64,000 nt of DNA from CAMDMI01 sp036759185 (GCA_036759185.1 DAIOVD010000001.1:17127-81126), one strand, 5' to 3'; counted from the stretch's first letter, positions 9,410 through 17,751 are shown. The notes: generated from the letters alone by a model not told the origin. Program-made: numbers and translations.

Positions 9410-10177
9410 CTAATTAAAATATGAACTGATGAATGGATCTTTTGAGGTTGTAAAATCATGATAAGTTCCTTCCTTAAAGAGGATTCCGTCATTGATCATG
9501 ATGATCCGGTCGGCTACTGTTTTTACACAGGCTATGTCGTGTGTGATGATGATGGATGACGTTTTGTACTGCTTTTTTACTGCATTCATCAACTGGCTGA
9601 TTTCGTCGGATGTGATCGGGTCAAGGCCTGTTGTGGGCTCATCATACAACAGAATTTTCGGATCCACGATGATCGTCCTGGCCAAACCAATCCGCTTTTT
9701 CATGCCTCCTGATAGCTGAGAAGGCATTTTGTCCGCTGTATCAGGCAATCCAACATTGGCTAGCACCTCCTGAACTTTCGCTTCAATCTGCTTTTCATCG
9801 AGCTCTTTCCGGATGCGGCGAAGTGGAAACTCGAGGTTTTGGCGGACCGTCATGGAATCATACAGCGCCCCACTTTGAAACAGGAAACCGATGTCTTTCC
9901 GAAGTTCTTCCAGATCCTTCTTCCCGATGTTGTTCATTTCTTTCCCAAACACCTTTATTGAGCCGGAGTCAGCCTGGAGAAGCTGTACAATGCACTTGAT
10001 CAGAACTGATTTTCCGCTTCCTGATTTCCCGAGAACCACCAGATTTTCTCCTTCATACAGATCGAGATTCAAGCCATTCAAAACGGGCTGATCGCCAAAA
10101 CTGATTTTCAGATCCCGAACTTCAATGACGGCTTGCGTTTGTTCCAAGGCTGTTTGGGTTGATTCTGCTTTTGTCAT
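9410..10177 (-). CDS. MlaF-like ABC transporter ATP-binding protein
   Basis: A 255-residue ABC ATPase. Walker A is GKSGSGKS, the Q loop is FLFQSGALYDS, the signature is LSGGMKKRIGLA, Walker B is ILLYDEPTTGLDP and the switch histidine is in IITHD. The signature with GMKKR and the FQSGALYDS string are typical of MlaF/Ttg2A lipid transporters. Its start overlaps the permease stop by four bases (ATGA), so the genes are translationally coupled. It powers the MlaE permease and MlaD ring made from the same operon. Confidence 0.92.
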   Translation of the reverse strand: MTKAESTQTALEQTQAVIEVRDLKISFGDQPVLNGLNLDLYEGENLVVLGKSGSGKSVLIKCIVQLLQADSGSIKVFGKEMNNIGKKDLEELRKDIGFLFQSGALYDSMTVRQNLEFPLRRIRKELDEKQIEAKVQEVLANVGLPDTADKMPSQLSGGMKKRIGLARTIIVDPKILLYDEPTTGLDPITSDEISQLMNAVKKQYKTSSIIITHDIACVKTVADRIIMINDGILFKEGTYHDFTTSKDPFISSYFN

Positions 10178-10920
10178 ATTAACATATCCGTAATCTGAAC
10201 TGCAATCACATCCACTACAATGACCAGCAATGATGCCATCACAACGGCTGAATTGGCGGCAATTCCAACGCTTTCCGTACCGCGGCCTGCATGGAATCCT
10301 TTGTAGCAGCCCACAAAACCTATCACACCACCAAAGAAAAACGACTTCACAACCGCAGGCAGGAAATCCATGAATTCCAAACGGCCAAAAGCCTGAGAGA
10401 AAAAGAGAACAAAATTGATATCGCCTTTGATGTTCAATCCCAACCAGCAGCCAAGGATTCCCAACGCATCAGCAAACAACACCAGTAAGGGAAGCATCAA
10501 AATGGCGGCAAATACCCGGGTTACAATGAGGTAACGCATGGGATTGACAGACGAAATCTCCATGGCATCAATCTGTTCCGAAACTTTCATCGAGCCTAAT
10601 TCAGCCCCCATTCCGGAACCAATTTTCCCGGCACAAATGAGTGCTGTTATGACGGGTCCCATCTCCCGTATCAAAGAAGTGGCCACCATGTTGGGCAACA
10701 TTGTCTCGGCTCCAAACTGTAGTAACACCGGACGGGATTGTATGGTAAGAACAAGGCCCATAATAAATCCCGTAACTGCAATAAGTGGAAGTGATTTGTT
10801 GCCTACCTGGTAACACTGGTAGAAAAACTCCCGAAACTCAAATTTGGGGGAAAGTGCTTCCCTGAATGTCCGCCACACAAACAGTGTGACAGAAGCTACA
10901 TCTTCAAAAAATTCTTTCAT
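10174..10920 (-). CDS. MlaE-family ABC transporter permease
   Basis: A 248-residue inner-membrane permease. It has the N-terminal interfacial helix, then several membrane spans and the conserved core VATSLIREMGPVITALICAG with GSMKVSEQIDAMEI downstream, the diagnostic MlaE region. The ATG at 10918-10920 is preferred over an in-frame TTG at 10935. It is the first gene of a three-gene lipid transport operon. A second permease of the same family is at 34872-35609. Confidence 0.92.
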   Translation of the reverse strand: MKEFFEDVASVTLFVWRTFREALSPKFEFREFFYQCYQVGNKSLPLIAVTGFIMGLVLTIQSRPVLLQFGAETMLPNMVATSLIREMGPVITALICAGKIGSGMGAELGSMKVSEQIDAMEISSVNPMRYLIVTRVFAAILMLPLLVLFADALGILGCWLGLNIKGDINFVLFFSQAFGRLEFMDFLPAVVKSFFFGGVIGFVGCYKGFHAGRGTESVGIAANSAVVMASLLVIVVDVIAVQITDMLI

Positions 10921-11065
10921 AGGGTTGGTGTTCAAGTGATCGTGTTTAGCAATATACCTTCCTTTTCAATCCTGATTACATGGAAAAAATAGATCTGCAA
11001 GCCCACCTGAGATACGATGGGGTAATCCTTTGGATTGAAAGACCAAACAATGCCTTTGAACTCTG

Positions 11066-11410
11066 TCAAAGTATTATCAGTAAAATCAGAAGGATAATGA
11101 TAATGCCACCAACTGAAATATAAACTCCACCCAGTTTGTTTGTTTTCTGTGCCCGGGATGATTCCTGAAGATCCGTTTTAATCAACCGAAGTTCCGACTT
11201 CAACAATTCCCTTTCTTCAGGTTCCAAAATTGACCGGTCCATACCTTTAATTTCCATAACACGGGCGATGAGTTGACGGATTTCGGACGCATTACTGCCT
11301 TGGGACACTTCCTTTCCATTTTCAGGATCATTTTCGTTTTTTCCAAGCGAAGGAATGGCCGGAATTCCGAAAAAAAGAAGAAGTATCAGGATGGCCCTTT
11401 GTGATGCCAT
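11066..11410 (-). CDS. Small membrane protein of unknown function
   Basis: About 114 residues. An N-terminal hydrophobic segment that looks like a signal peptide (RAILILLLFFGIPAIPSLG) is followed by a charged helical middle (about residues 30-85) and a C-terminal transmembrane helix made almost only of I, L, V and G. The family is not recognised. The ATG at 11410 is preferred because it places the signal segment at the start; an ATG at 11440 and a TTG at 11446 are also in frame. It stands alone on the minus strand between the lipid transport operon and the divergent acetyltransferase gene. Confidence 0.65.
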   Translation of the reverse strand: MASQRAILILLLFFGIPAIPSLGKNENDPENGKEVSQGSNASEIRQLIARVMEIKGMDRSILEPEERELLKSELRLIKTDLQESSRAQKTNKLGGVYISVGGIIIILLILLIIL

Positions 11411-11536
11411 ACCTATGGAAGAAACGAAGCAATTTATCATATTCAAAGGACCTCATAATCAGTCGTTAAAGAATTACACAATTTCTGAATCTCTTATAGA
11501 ATTTCAATGAAAGGCCAAACCATTCTGAGTAACCAG

Positions 11537-11544
11537 TAAATTTG
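11537..11544 (+). promoter_or_regulatory. Promoter -7 element for the GNAT gene
   Basis: TAAATTTG matches the Bacteroidota core TAnnTTTG exactly and lies 18 bases before the ATG at 11563. No clear TTTG is present at the usual upstream spacing, so only half of the signal is seen. Confidence 0.4.
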
Positions 11545-11562
11545 CTGATCTATTAATTCACC

Positions 11563-12009
11563 ATGAAAATCAGGACGTTTGAATTTGACTCGGCCACCTA
11601 CAAAGAGGCTCTTGATATCAGAGATGAGGTTTTGAGGAAACCTTTGGGAATGAGCATTTTCAAGGACAATCTGGAAGGCGATCGTACTGATTTCCATATC
11701 GGTGCTTTTCAAAACGATCAGTTGGTGGGTTGCCTTATTCTTCATCCATTACCAAATGGTGAACTAAAAATGCGGCAGGTGGCTGTTCGGTCATCCCTTC
11801 AAACGGCCGGTATCGGGAAGGCGATGGTTCAGTTTGCCGAGTCTTTTGCCATTGAAAAGAACCATGACCAAATGGTTTTACACGCCCGAAAAGTGGTCGT
11901 GGGCTTTTACCAAAAACTGGGCTACAAAACCGAAGGTGAGGAATTTACTGAAGTGGGGATCCCTCATTTCAGGATGTTCAAAATCCTTACGATTGATCCG
12001 GATAATTAA
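11563..12009 (+). CDS. GNAT family N-acetyltransferase
   Basis: A 148-residue one-domain acetyltransferase. The acetyl-CoA binding region reads MRQVAVRSSLQTAGIGKAM (about residues 67-85), containing the Q/R-x-x-G-x-G/A type loop, and the C-terminal beta-bulge GFYQKLGYKTEGEEF is typical of GNAT folds. Overall it looks like the ElaA-like/YitI-like group. The acceptor substrate is unknown. It is a single gene, 114 bases before the porin gene on the same strand. Confidence 0.88.
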   Translation: MKIRTFEFDSATYKEALDIRDEVLRKPLGMSIFKDNLEGDRTDFHIGAFQNDQLVGCLILHPLPNGELKMRQVAVRSSLQTAGIGKAMVQFAESFAIEKNHDQMVLHARKVVVGFYQKLGYKTEGEEFTEVGIPHFRMFKILTIDPDN

Positions 12010-12123
12010 TATCCAGAAGATTCTGCCAGATAATGCCCTACTTGTAAAGATTCAATCCGGTGTCAGGAAACAATCCGGGAACGTTCACTTCGGCAACTCA
12101 ACCATTTTCCTTCACCAACCAAT

Positions 12124-13563
12124 ATGACGGCATTTTTATTCCGGAAACAAGTTTTCGCTGGATTTCTGGTCCTACTTCCTGCTTTGGCATTTTGCCAGGA
12201 CAGTCATTACGCGACTCACCAGTTTGGAAGTCGATCAACTCTGATGGGCGGTGCAACGGTGGGTTACGCTCGTGACAATTCATCCATTTTTTACAATCCG
12301 GGCTCCCTTTCGTTTGTTGATAGCAATTCGATTACCCTGACGGCCAACATGTACCAGGTGGAACATTTCAGGATGGAGAACCCGACCGGTGCCGGGGAAA
12401 ATCTGATTCATTCAAGTGTTGGCTCCGTGCCATTGATGGTGGGCGGAATGTTAGGTCAGGGTAAAAACCGTTTTAAGATTGGCTATGGCGTGATTTCTCC
12501 CACCAACTTCAGTTTCAATTCCACCACCCGGACAGAAGGCATTTTTCCTGTCGTCAATGAAACCGAAAGTCCGGGTAATGAGGAGTTCATCGGGCAATCC
12601 ACCATTCGGTCCCAGCTAAGTGAGGTGATTGGGATTCTGGGTTTCGGCTACAAGCTAAACCGTCATTGGGGAGTTGGTCTGGCCAATATGGCAATGGTCC
12701 GGTCTCAGAATTTCAGCGAAAATTCATACGCCCGGTTCTATATCAACGACAGCCAAAATACACTCAGCACCTATTCCAACGGACGGGAACTCCAGTTCTT
12801 TCACCTTCGTTATGGGGTAAAACTGGGCATTTGTTACCGCAACAAAGGATTTTCAGCTGGATTCGCCTTTATGCCTCCCACCATTGGTATAGCCGGAAAC
12901 GGAAGTGTGGCAACAGATGTTCTGGGAACAAACGTCTTGTTCAACCAGGTTCGCCAGGATGTTTTGGCAAACGATCGGCAGGAGAAGCTCGCTATACGAT
13001 ACAAGTCACCCTTTATGGTTACAGCTGGTGTGAACTGGAATAAGGGAAGATCTTCCTTTGGTTTGGCGGTACAATTTCACGGACGGAAACGGGAGTACCT
13101 CATATTTGATCCGGCTGTTTCAGGATTTGCATTACCCAGCAACATGTACGAACAACTGGGTGGCCGAGAGTTTCTGCAACTGAAAGATGGAGCCAGACCG
13201 GTATTCAATTTCAGCCTTGCGTATGAATACAGTTTGTATCGGAATGTGAATCTGATTGCCAGTTTTGCGACGAATCAGACGTCGTATGATAGAGGTCTGG
13301 ACTCGTGGAGGGGACTGAAAACGCAGGTTACGACCTGGAATCTTTACCATGCCCGAATGGGAGTGACCGTAAAACAAGGTCACAGTCAACTTTCACTTGG
13401 AATTCTCTATGGATTTGGATCGGATCCATCGAGAAAGGTTCGGGGAGAATTCAATGTAACGGATGAATCCCGACTGCTCAATCCGGCTCCGTCCGTGACA
13501 AAAGCTGGTTACTATTCAGTTGGACTTTTGCTGGGATATTCGTTTCTCCTGTTCGATATTTGA
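12124..13563 (+). CDS. FadL/OmpP1-like outer membrane protein
   Basis: A 479-residue protein with a signal peptide (about residues 1-24, ending AFCQ) and alternating beta strands to a C-terminal hydrophobic strand. The N-terminal region RSTLMGGATVGYARDN followed by SSIFYNPGSLSF is the hatch signature of the FadL/OmpP1 hydrophobic-compound channels. A role in uptake of hydrophobic molecules is inferred from the family only. It is convergent with the sulfur cluster, whose last gene ends 20 bases away. Confidence 0.72.
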   Translation: MTAFLFRKQVFAGFLVLLPALAFCQDSHYATHQFGSRSTLMGGATVGYARDNSSIFYNPGSLSFVDSNSITLTANMYQVEHFRMENPTGAGENLIHSSVGSVPLMVGGMLGQGKNRFKIGYGVISPTNFSFNSTTRTEGIFPVVNETESPGNEEFIGQSTIRSQLSEVIGILGFGYKLNRHWGVGLANMAMVRSQNFSENSYARFYINDSQNTLSTYSNGRELQFFHLRYGVKLGICYRNKGFSAGFAFMPPTIGIAGNGSVATDVLGTNVLFNQVRQDVLANDRQEKLAIRYKSPFMVTAGVNWNKGRSSFGLAVQFHGRKREYLIFDPAVSGFALPSNMYEQLGGREFLQLKDGARPVFNFSLAYEYSLYRNVNLIASFATNQTSYDRGLDSWRGLKTQVTTWNLYHARMGVTVKQGHSQLSLGILYGFGSDPSRKVRGEFNVTDESRLLNPAPSVTKAGYYSVGLLLGYSFLLFDI

Positions 13564-13582
13564 CTACCGAAGAATGGGAACT

Positions 13583-14299
13583 CTATTTTACAAGATTCAT
13601 CAGTTGCTCTTTTGATTGGTACCCCAAAGCTTTGCTGACTTGTATCTGATTTTTGAAAACCATCAGAGTGGGAAGGCTTTCGACAGCTAATTCTTTTAAC
13701 AAATCCGGATTCTGATCGGCATCGATCCGAAGAATGACCAGTTTGTCTTTCAAAGACACCTCCATCTGATCCAGATCGGGTTTCATCTTTTTACAAGGGC
13801 CACACCAAACAGCATAAAAATCAACTAAAACGGTTTTGTCCGTATTCAGTAATTTCTCAAAATCTGCTTTTGTCATTCCCTTACTGGCGTTTGTCGGTGC
13901 CCCTGCTTTTCCCTCGGGTTGACCTTCCGAACGCCAGCGAATCATTCCACCATTGAGTTCATAGACCGAGGTGAATCCAGCTTCCCGCATCATTCTGGCA
14001 GCGGAACCACTCCTACCACCACTGAGACAATACACAAAGACGGGTTTCTTTTTGTCGAGACCAGCGATGCCTTTTTCAAAATCAGAACCATTCCAATCGA
14101 CATTCACTGCTTTGGCAATGTGGCCACCCGCAAATTCACCTGGAGTTCGGACATCCAGAACCGGGGCTTCGGGCATGGAAGAGATTTGTTTGGCGAACTC
14201 AGCCGGTGAAAGATTTGTTTTCGACTGGTTCTGTCCCGAAGAACAGGAAACAAGAATAAAAAGAGCCAGGCTAAAGAGCCAGAAGGATTTGAATGACAC
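13583..14299 (-). CDS. Lipoprotein fusing a rhodanese and a thioredoxin domain
   Basis: A 238-residue protein. A lipoprotein signal ends in the lipobox LVSC (Cys19). A rhodanese domain (about 30-130) carries the active-site loop YCLSGGRSG, and a thioredoxin domain (about 140-238) has WCGPC. The protein would sit on the periplasmic side or outer membrane, where the rhodanese could carry a persulfide and the thioredoxin could reduce it. The start codon is GTG. It is the last gene of the sulfur cluster, 47 bases after the cytoplasmic thioredoxin gene. The leader shares the string AAAACAACGTGT with the leader of the rhodanese gene that starts at 15762. Confidence 0.88.
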   Translation of the reverse strand: MSFKSFWLFSLALFILVSCSSGQNQSKTNLSPAEFAKQISSMPEAPVLDVRTPGEFAGGHIAKAVNVDWNGSDFEKGIAGLDKKKPVFVYCLSGGRSGSAARMMREAGFTSVYELNGGMIRWRSEGQPEGKAGAPTNASKGMTKADFEKLLNTDKTVLVDFYAVWCGPCKKMKPDLDQMEVSLKDKLVILRIDADQNPDLLKELAVESLPTLMVFKNQIQVSKALGYQSKEQLMNLVK

Positions 14300-14346
14300 G
14301 TTGTTTTAAAGATTGGTTATGAATCGCAATTTGTCTGCTGGTTGAT

Positions 14347-14649
14347 TTATTTTCTTGAATTTTGCTGAATGATACTTTGCAAATCCCGGGCCTGAACCAC
14401 ACCTGATTTCCGCCATGTTACGGCTCCTTTCTGAAAAAGAATGAGGGTGGGTACACTTTGAATTTTGTACGCCGCCGCCACTTTGGGATTTTGGTCCACA
14501 TCTACTTTCAGTATGGTGACCTTCTCCCCCATTTTTGATTTCAGTTCTTCCAGAATGGGTTTCATCATTTTACAAGGACCGCACCATTCGGCTGAAAAAT
14601 CAACCAGCACGTTCTCACCTGACTTGATGATATCGTTAAATCCTGCCAT
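14347..14649 (-). CDS. Thioredoxin
   Basis: A 100-residue cytoplasmic thioredoxin with the active site WCGPCKMM (about residues 22-29), the conserved DVDQNP and the cis-proline SVPTL. It has no signal peptide. Its first 14 bases overlap the end of the upstream HMA-domain gene, so the two are translated as a coupled pair. In this cluster it is a plausible reductant for rhodanese-bound or protein-bound persulfide. Confidence 0.92.
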   Translation of the reverse strand: MAGFNDIIKSGENVLVDFSAEWCGPCKMMKPILEELKSKMGEKVTILKVDVDQNPKVAAAYKIQSVPTLILFQKGAVTWRKSGVVQARDLQSIIQQNSRK

Positions 14650-14935
14650 TGTCGTTGTCTGTTGAAAATTTACCTATGGCGCAACTCACATAAGAAAGTG
14701 CATTCACACCAACTTTTTTTATTCCTGTCAAAGTGCCCTTTTCGGGATACCCGATTCCTTCCAATTTATCTTTTACTTTCTGAATTTCAAATCCTTCCAG
14801 GTAAGAAAAGGCTACCGTTCCTTCTTCCACATTTACTTCCGGCTGATCCAGTTCAGGAAAAGAGTGCAGCACTTTCATGATGGAGCTTGCACATCCGGAG
14901 CACTTTAGATTGTCGATTTCAAATACTGTATTCAT
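14636..14935 (-). CDS. Heavy-metal-associated (HMA) domain protein
   Basis: A 99-residue protein with an HMA fold. The metal-site motif is LKCSGCASSI (CxxC, about residues 11-14), in the place of the usual GMTCxxC. The C-terminal 30 residues continue beyond the HMA fold and contain another cysteine (SYVSCAIG). Such domains usually bind Cu(I) or other soft metals. In a sulfur cluster the dithiol could instead carry sulfane sulfur, but that is inference. It overlaps the membrane-protein gene before it by four bases and the thioredoxin gene after it by 14. Confidence 0.75.
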   Translation of the reverse strand: MNTVFEIDNLKCSGCASSIMKVLHSFPELDQPEVNVEEGTVAFSYLEGFEIQKVKDKLEGIGYPEKGTLTGIKKVGVNALSYVSCAIGKFSTDNDNGRI

Positions 14936-15192
14936 CCCGTTTGTTGTTTCGCTTTCACTTCTGTGAATTCTACTTCATCTGTTTCAGAGTTCCGGAATTT
15001 GCTCCTGGGAACCGAACAGCCACCGGCACCACAACCTGTGTTCGTGATTACCTGCAACAATAAGAGTGCCGAAAGAAATCCCAGCAAGGCATTGCCATCC
15101 TGCCATGCCATCCAGGCAACCGTTCCACTGAAAATGAGACGAATTACCCGCATGACATGCCAGTCGGTAAGGAGCATTTGTTTTGTAAACAC
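14932..15192 (-). CDS. YgaP-like (DUF2892) small membrane protein with CX4C motif
   Basis: An 86-residue protein with two predicted transmembrane helices (about residues 16-50) laid out like the DUF2892 membrane part of YgaP. Directly after the second helix comes TGCGAGGCSVP, a CX4C motif, then a hydrophilic tail. The first start is a GTG; an ATG five codons on is also possible. Coupled by a four-base overlap to the HMA gene. In YgaP this membrane unit is fused to a rhodanese, and here separate rhodanese genes lie just upstream. The function is not known. Confidence 0.65.
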   Translation of the reverse strand: MFTKQMLLTDWHVMRVIRLIFSGTVAWMAWQDGNALLGFLSALLLLQVITNTGCGAGGCSVPRSKFRNSETDEVEFTEVKAKQQTG

Positions 15193-15194
15193 GA

Positions 15195-15509
15195 TCAGCG
15201 GATTTTATTTTGAAGCGATGACCATCCACCACCATTGTACACCTCTGTATATCCGGCCGATACCAACTGACTTTTTGCAGATGAACTTCGCATCCCGGAA
15301 GCACAGCAGGTAATGATGGCCTTGCCTTTTGGTAACCGGCTCAACTGACTGCCAAGAACATCCACAGGAATATTCATCGCACCCGCAATATGGCCTGACA
15401 TAAATTCACCTTTCGAACGTACGTCCAGAATGACAGCACCTCCGGCCATCAGTTCTTTCCAATCGGTGTCAGGAGCCGAAGAGAATAGTTTTTTCAGTAA
15501 TCCAAACAT
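15195..15509 (-). CDS. One-domain rhodanese-like protein
   Basis: A 104-residue rhodanese. It has the DVRSKGEF and GHIAGAMNIP motifs and an active-site loop CCASGMRS with the catalytic cysteine second in the CC pair. There is no signal peptide, so it is probably cytoplasmic. It would take sulfane sulfur from thiosulfate or a persulfide. It lies two bases before the YgaP-like gene and four bases after another rhodanese gene. Confidence 0.88.
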   Translation of the reverse strand: MFGLLKKLFSSAPDTDWKELMAGGAVILDVRSKGEFMSGHIAGAMNIPVDVLGSQLSRLPKGKAIITCCASGMRSSSAKSQLVSAGYTEVYNGGGWSSLQNKIR

Positions 15510-15513
15510 GGTT

Positions 15514-15762
15514 TCAGACGGTTTGAAGTTTTGAATTTACACTTAGCCAGCTACCTCCATTGGAGCATTCTACACCCATGGACTTCATAAAGTTTGTTGC
15601 CTGCCCACTGCGGTTTCCGCTTGCACAACAGAACTGAATCGGCTGAGACATCGCTTTCACTTCATTTACTCTCTCCGGAAGTTCCTGAAGAGGGATGTTG
15701 ATACTTCCTTTTACGTGGCCACCCATGAATTCTGCGGGTGTCCGTACATCGACAATTGTCAT
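15514..15762 (-). CDS. Short rhodanese-like protein
   Basis: An 82-residue minimal rhodanese beginning directly at the first strand (MTIVDVRTPAEF), with GHVKGSINIP and the active-site loop CCASGNRSG. It is shorter than the usual 100-110 residues because the N-terminal helix is missing. The leader carries AAAACAACGTGT just before the ATG, as at the rhodanese-thioredoxin gene. It lies 13 bases after the DUF6132 gene. Confidence 0.85.
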   Translation of the reverse strand: MTIVDVRTPAEFMGGHVKGSINIPLQELPERVNEVKAMSQPIQFCCASGNRSGQATNFMKSMGVECSNGGSWLSVNSKLQTV

Positions 15763-15775
15763 AACACGTTGTTTT

Positions 15776-15982
15776 TTATGATTGTTTCATTTCATTTTTA
15801 TTGACCAGCGAGGTGAAGGACAGTCCACCCATTACACCTCCATAAATGGACGAAGTCCAGGGGTTTGATGTAATGGGACAGGATCCTGTCGAACAACCGA
15901 CAAACCGAAACCAGGCATAACCGGCAATGGCACCCAGAACAATTCCGAGAATGGTCATTCCATGTTTTTGTAACTGATTCAT
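15776..15982 (-). CDS. DUF6132-like small membrane protein with CX4C motif
   Basis: A 68-residue membrane protein. Helix 1 (about residues 8-26) runs into GCSTGSCPITS, a CX4C motif, and a second helix follows (IYGGVMGGLSF). This matches the small DUF6132-type proteins found beside rhodaneses. The position of the cysteine pair between two helices parallels the CX4C of the YgaP-like protein encoded three genes later. The molecular role is unknown. It starts six bases after the dioxygenase stop. Confidence 0.7.
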   Translation of the reverse strand: MNQLQKHGMTILGIVLGAIAGYAWFRFVGCSTGSCPITSNPWTSSIYGGVMGGLSFTSLVNKNEMKQS

Positions 15983-15988
15983 TGAATC

Positions 15989-17419
15989 TTAGAGCATGGT
16001 AGAAGGACAGACATATTCAGTCAACCCGAATCTGCCGGAATTTTTGATACCGGAAAAACCATCCGCTACGTTGACCAGATTATGAAATCCTTTTTGCTTC
16101 ATGAGAGAAATGAAAATCATAGATCGGTAGCCACCAGCGCAGTGCACATATACGGTTCCGTCCGCTGGCACAACAGACTTTGACTCATCGATGTAATCCA
16201 GTGGTGCATTGTTTACACCAATGATGTGTTCAGAATCGTATTCACTTTTCTTGCGGACATCCAGTATCTGAATATACGGATTTGCCTCCCTCAAATCGGC
16301 AAGCGTAATGGCATCGACCGACGTTACTGTATCAACCGAAAATCCACTTTTCTTCCAGGCATCCATTCCTCCCTGAAGAAAACCGACCGCATGATCATAG
16401 CCAACACGTGCCAATCTAACCACCACATCTTCTTCCTTACCTGGTTCTGAAATGAACACAATCGGCTGATTGATGTCCGGAAGAACGGCACCGACCCAGG
16501 GAGCAAAATTGCCTTCCAGACCAATGTTTACGGCACCCGGGATGAAACCCTCCCCAAAGGATTTTGCAGAGCGGGTATCCAGAATGATGGCATTCAACTC
16601 TTCCGCTTTGTTTTTGAATTCCTGAGGACTTAAAGGTGTTAGCCCATGGTTCAGCACATCGTTGATTGATTCATATCCTCCAATGTTCATCAGCACATTT
16701 TTTGGGAAGTATCCAGGAGGAGGCATCAGACCTGAAAGAAGTTCTTTTATAAACTGTTCTTCCGACAAACCAGGTCTCAGTGCGGCATTGGATTCCTTTT
16801 GATGCCCAAGGGTATCGGATGTTTCTTTGCTCAGATTTTTACCGCAGGCACTTCCAGCTCCATGACCTGGGTACACAATGATGTCGTCTGCCAATGGTAA
16901 AATCTTATTTTTCAATGAATGATAGAGATGGTGAGCCAGTTTTTCCTGCGTCATATCGGCAATGACATGCTGGGCAAGGTCCGGCCTTCCCACATCCCCT
17001 ATAAATAAAGTGTCTCCTGTAAAAATGGCCTTCTCTTTACCATCTTCGTCAATGAGGAGGAAGCAACTGCTTTCCATGGTGTGGCCGGGTGTGTGAATCA
17101 GTCGGATGACCATACTTCCAATCTGGAATTCCTGACCATCTTTGCCAATCAATGCATCAAATCCGGTTTTCATAGCCGTTGGACCATACACGATGGTGGC
17201 CCCGGTTTCTTTTGCCAGATCGACATGACCAGACACGAAATCCGCATGGAAATGGGTTTCGAAAATGTATTTGATCTTTGCATTCCGTTTCCGGGCAAGT
17301 TCCATGTAAGGCCCAAACTCCCTCAGCGGATCAATAACAGCGGCTTCTCCGTCGCTTTCAACATAGTAGGCACCCTGCGCAAGGCATTGGGTATAGATTT
17401 GTTCGACAAGCATGTTCAT
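15989..17419 (-). CDS. CstB-like persulfide dioxygenase with two rhodanese domains
   Basis: A 476-residue enzyme. The N-terminal metallo-beta-lactamase fold (about 1-250) has THFHADFVSGH, HTPGHTMES, TGDTLFIGDVGRPD and the persulfide-dioxygenase signature PGHGAGSACGKNLS. Two rhodanese domains follow. The first (about 265-360) has no cysteine in the loop position (FISEPGKEED) and is probably inactive; the second (about 370-465) has the active loop VHCAGGYRS. Known CstB enzymes oxidise low-molecular-weight persulfides to thiosulfate with a non-haem iron. Two ATGs (17417-17419 and 17411-17413) can serve as the start. It is the first gene of the downstream sulfur genes and has a direct-repeat element 46 bases upstream. 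Confidence 0.9.
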   Translation of the reverse strand: MNMLVEQIYTQCLAQGAYYVESDGEAAVIDPLREFGPYMELARKRNAKIKYIFETHFHADFVSGHVDLAKETGATIVYGPTAMKTGFDALIGKDGQEFQIGSMVIRLIHTPGHTMESSCFLLIDEDGKEKAIFTGDTLFIGDVGRPDLAQHVIADMTQEKLAHHLYHSLKNKILPLADDIIVYPGHGAGSACGKNLSKETSDTLGHQKESNAALRPGLSEEQFIKELLSGLMPPPGYFPKNVLMNIGGYESINDVLNHGLTPLSPQEFKNKAEELNAIILDTRSAKSFGEGFIPGAVNIGLEGNFAPWVGAVLPDINQPIVFISEPGKEEDVVVRLARVGYDHAVGFLQGGMDAWKKSGFSVDTVTSVDAITLADLREANPYIQILDVRKKSEYDSEHIIGVNNAPLDYIDESKSVVPADGTVYVHCAGGYRSMIFISLMKQKGFHNLVNVADGFSGIKNSGRFGLTEYVCPSTML

Positions 17420-17465
17420 ATGGTTTTGTTTGATACAAAGGTGAGGGGTCTGACTTTTGGTTGCA

Positions 17466-17480
17466 GTTACATTTGTTACA
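17466..17480 (-). promoter_or_regulatory. Direct-repeat operator candidate upstream of the persulfide dioxygenase gene
   Basis: On the minus strand this reads TGTAAC AAA TGTAAC, a perfect six-base direct repeat with a nine-base period. The same element with one base changed lies at 17781-17795 in front of the neighbouring gene, in the same orientation and at a similar distance from the start codon (46 versus 53 bases). CACCTTTG, one base away from the TAnnTTTG core, lies between it and the start codon. No known regulator was matched to it. Confidence 0.5.
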
Positions 17481-17508
17481 TTGAAAAATGATCGTAAACA
17501 GGAATCAG

Positions 17509-17727
17509 TTAATTGGCTGATGAGTCTTTTTTGGGCCGGGTGGAAATCCCGAATGGCAGATACAGCGGGCAGAAACTGATGAATGAAGTGAGAATGAAAA
17601 TTCCTGACAGGACAAGGAGAATGGTAGCAGTTGTTCCTGAGAGGTTTCCTGTGGCGTAAAGTGCAATGACGACGATTGCAACGAGGACTCGCAGAATGCG
17701 GTCGAAGGTTCCCATGTTTGGTTTCAT
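17509..17727 (-). CDS. YgaP-family (DUF2892) membrane protein
   Basis: A 72-residue protein with the DUF2892 pattern: MGTFDRILRV at the N-terminus, two transmembrane helices (about residues 10-28 and 32-50) and the CPLYLPFGIST end, which is diagnostic. In other bacteria this unit is fused to or encoded beside rhodaneses, as it is here. It is separated from the dioxygenase gene by 89 bases that contain the direct-repeat element, so it may be its own transcription unit with the same control. Confidence 0.85.
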   Translation of the reverse strand: MKPNMGTFDRILRVLVAIVVIALYATGNLSGTTATILLVLSGIFILTSFISFCPLYLPFGISTRPKKDSSAN

Positions 17728-17751
17728 AGAATTGATTTTTTAAATAATAGC

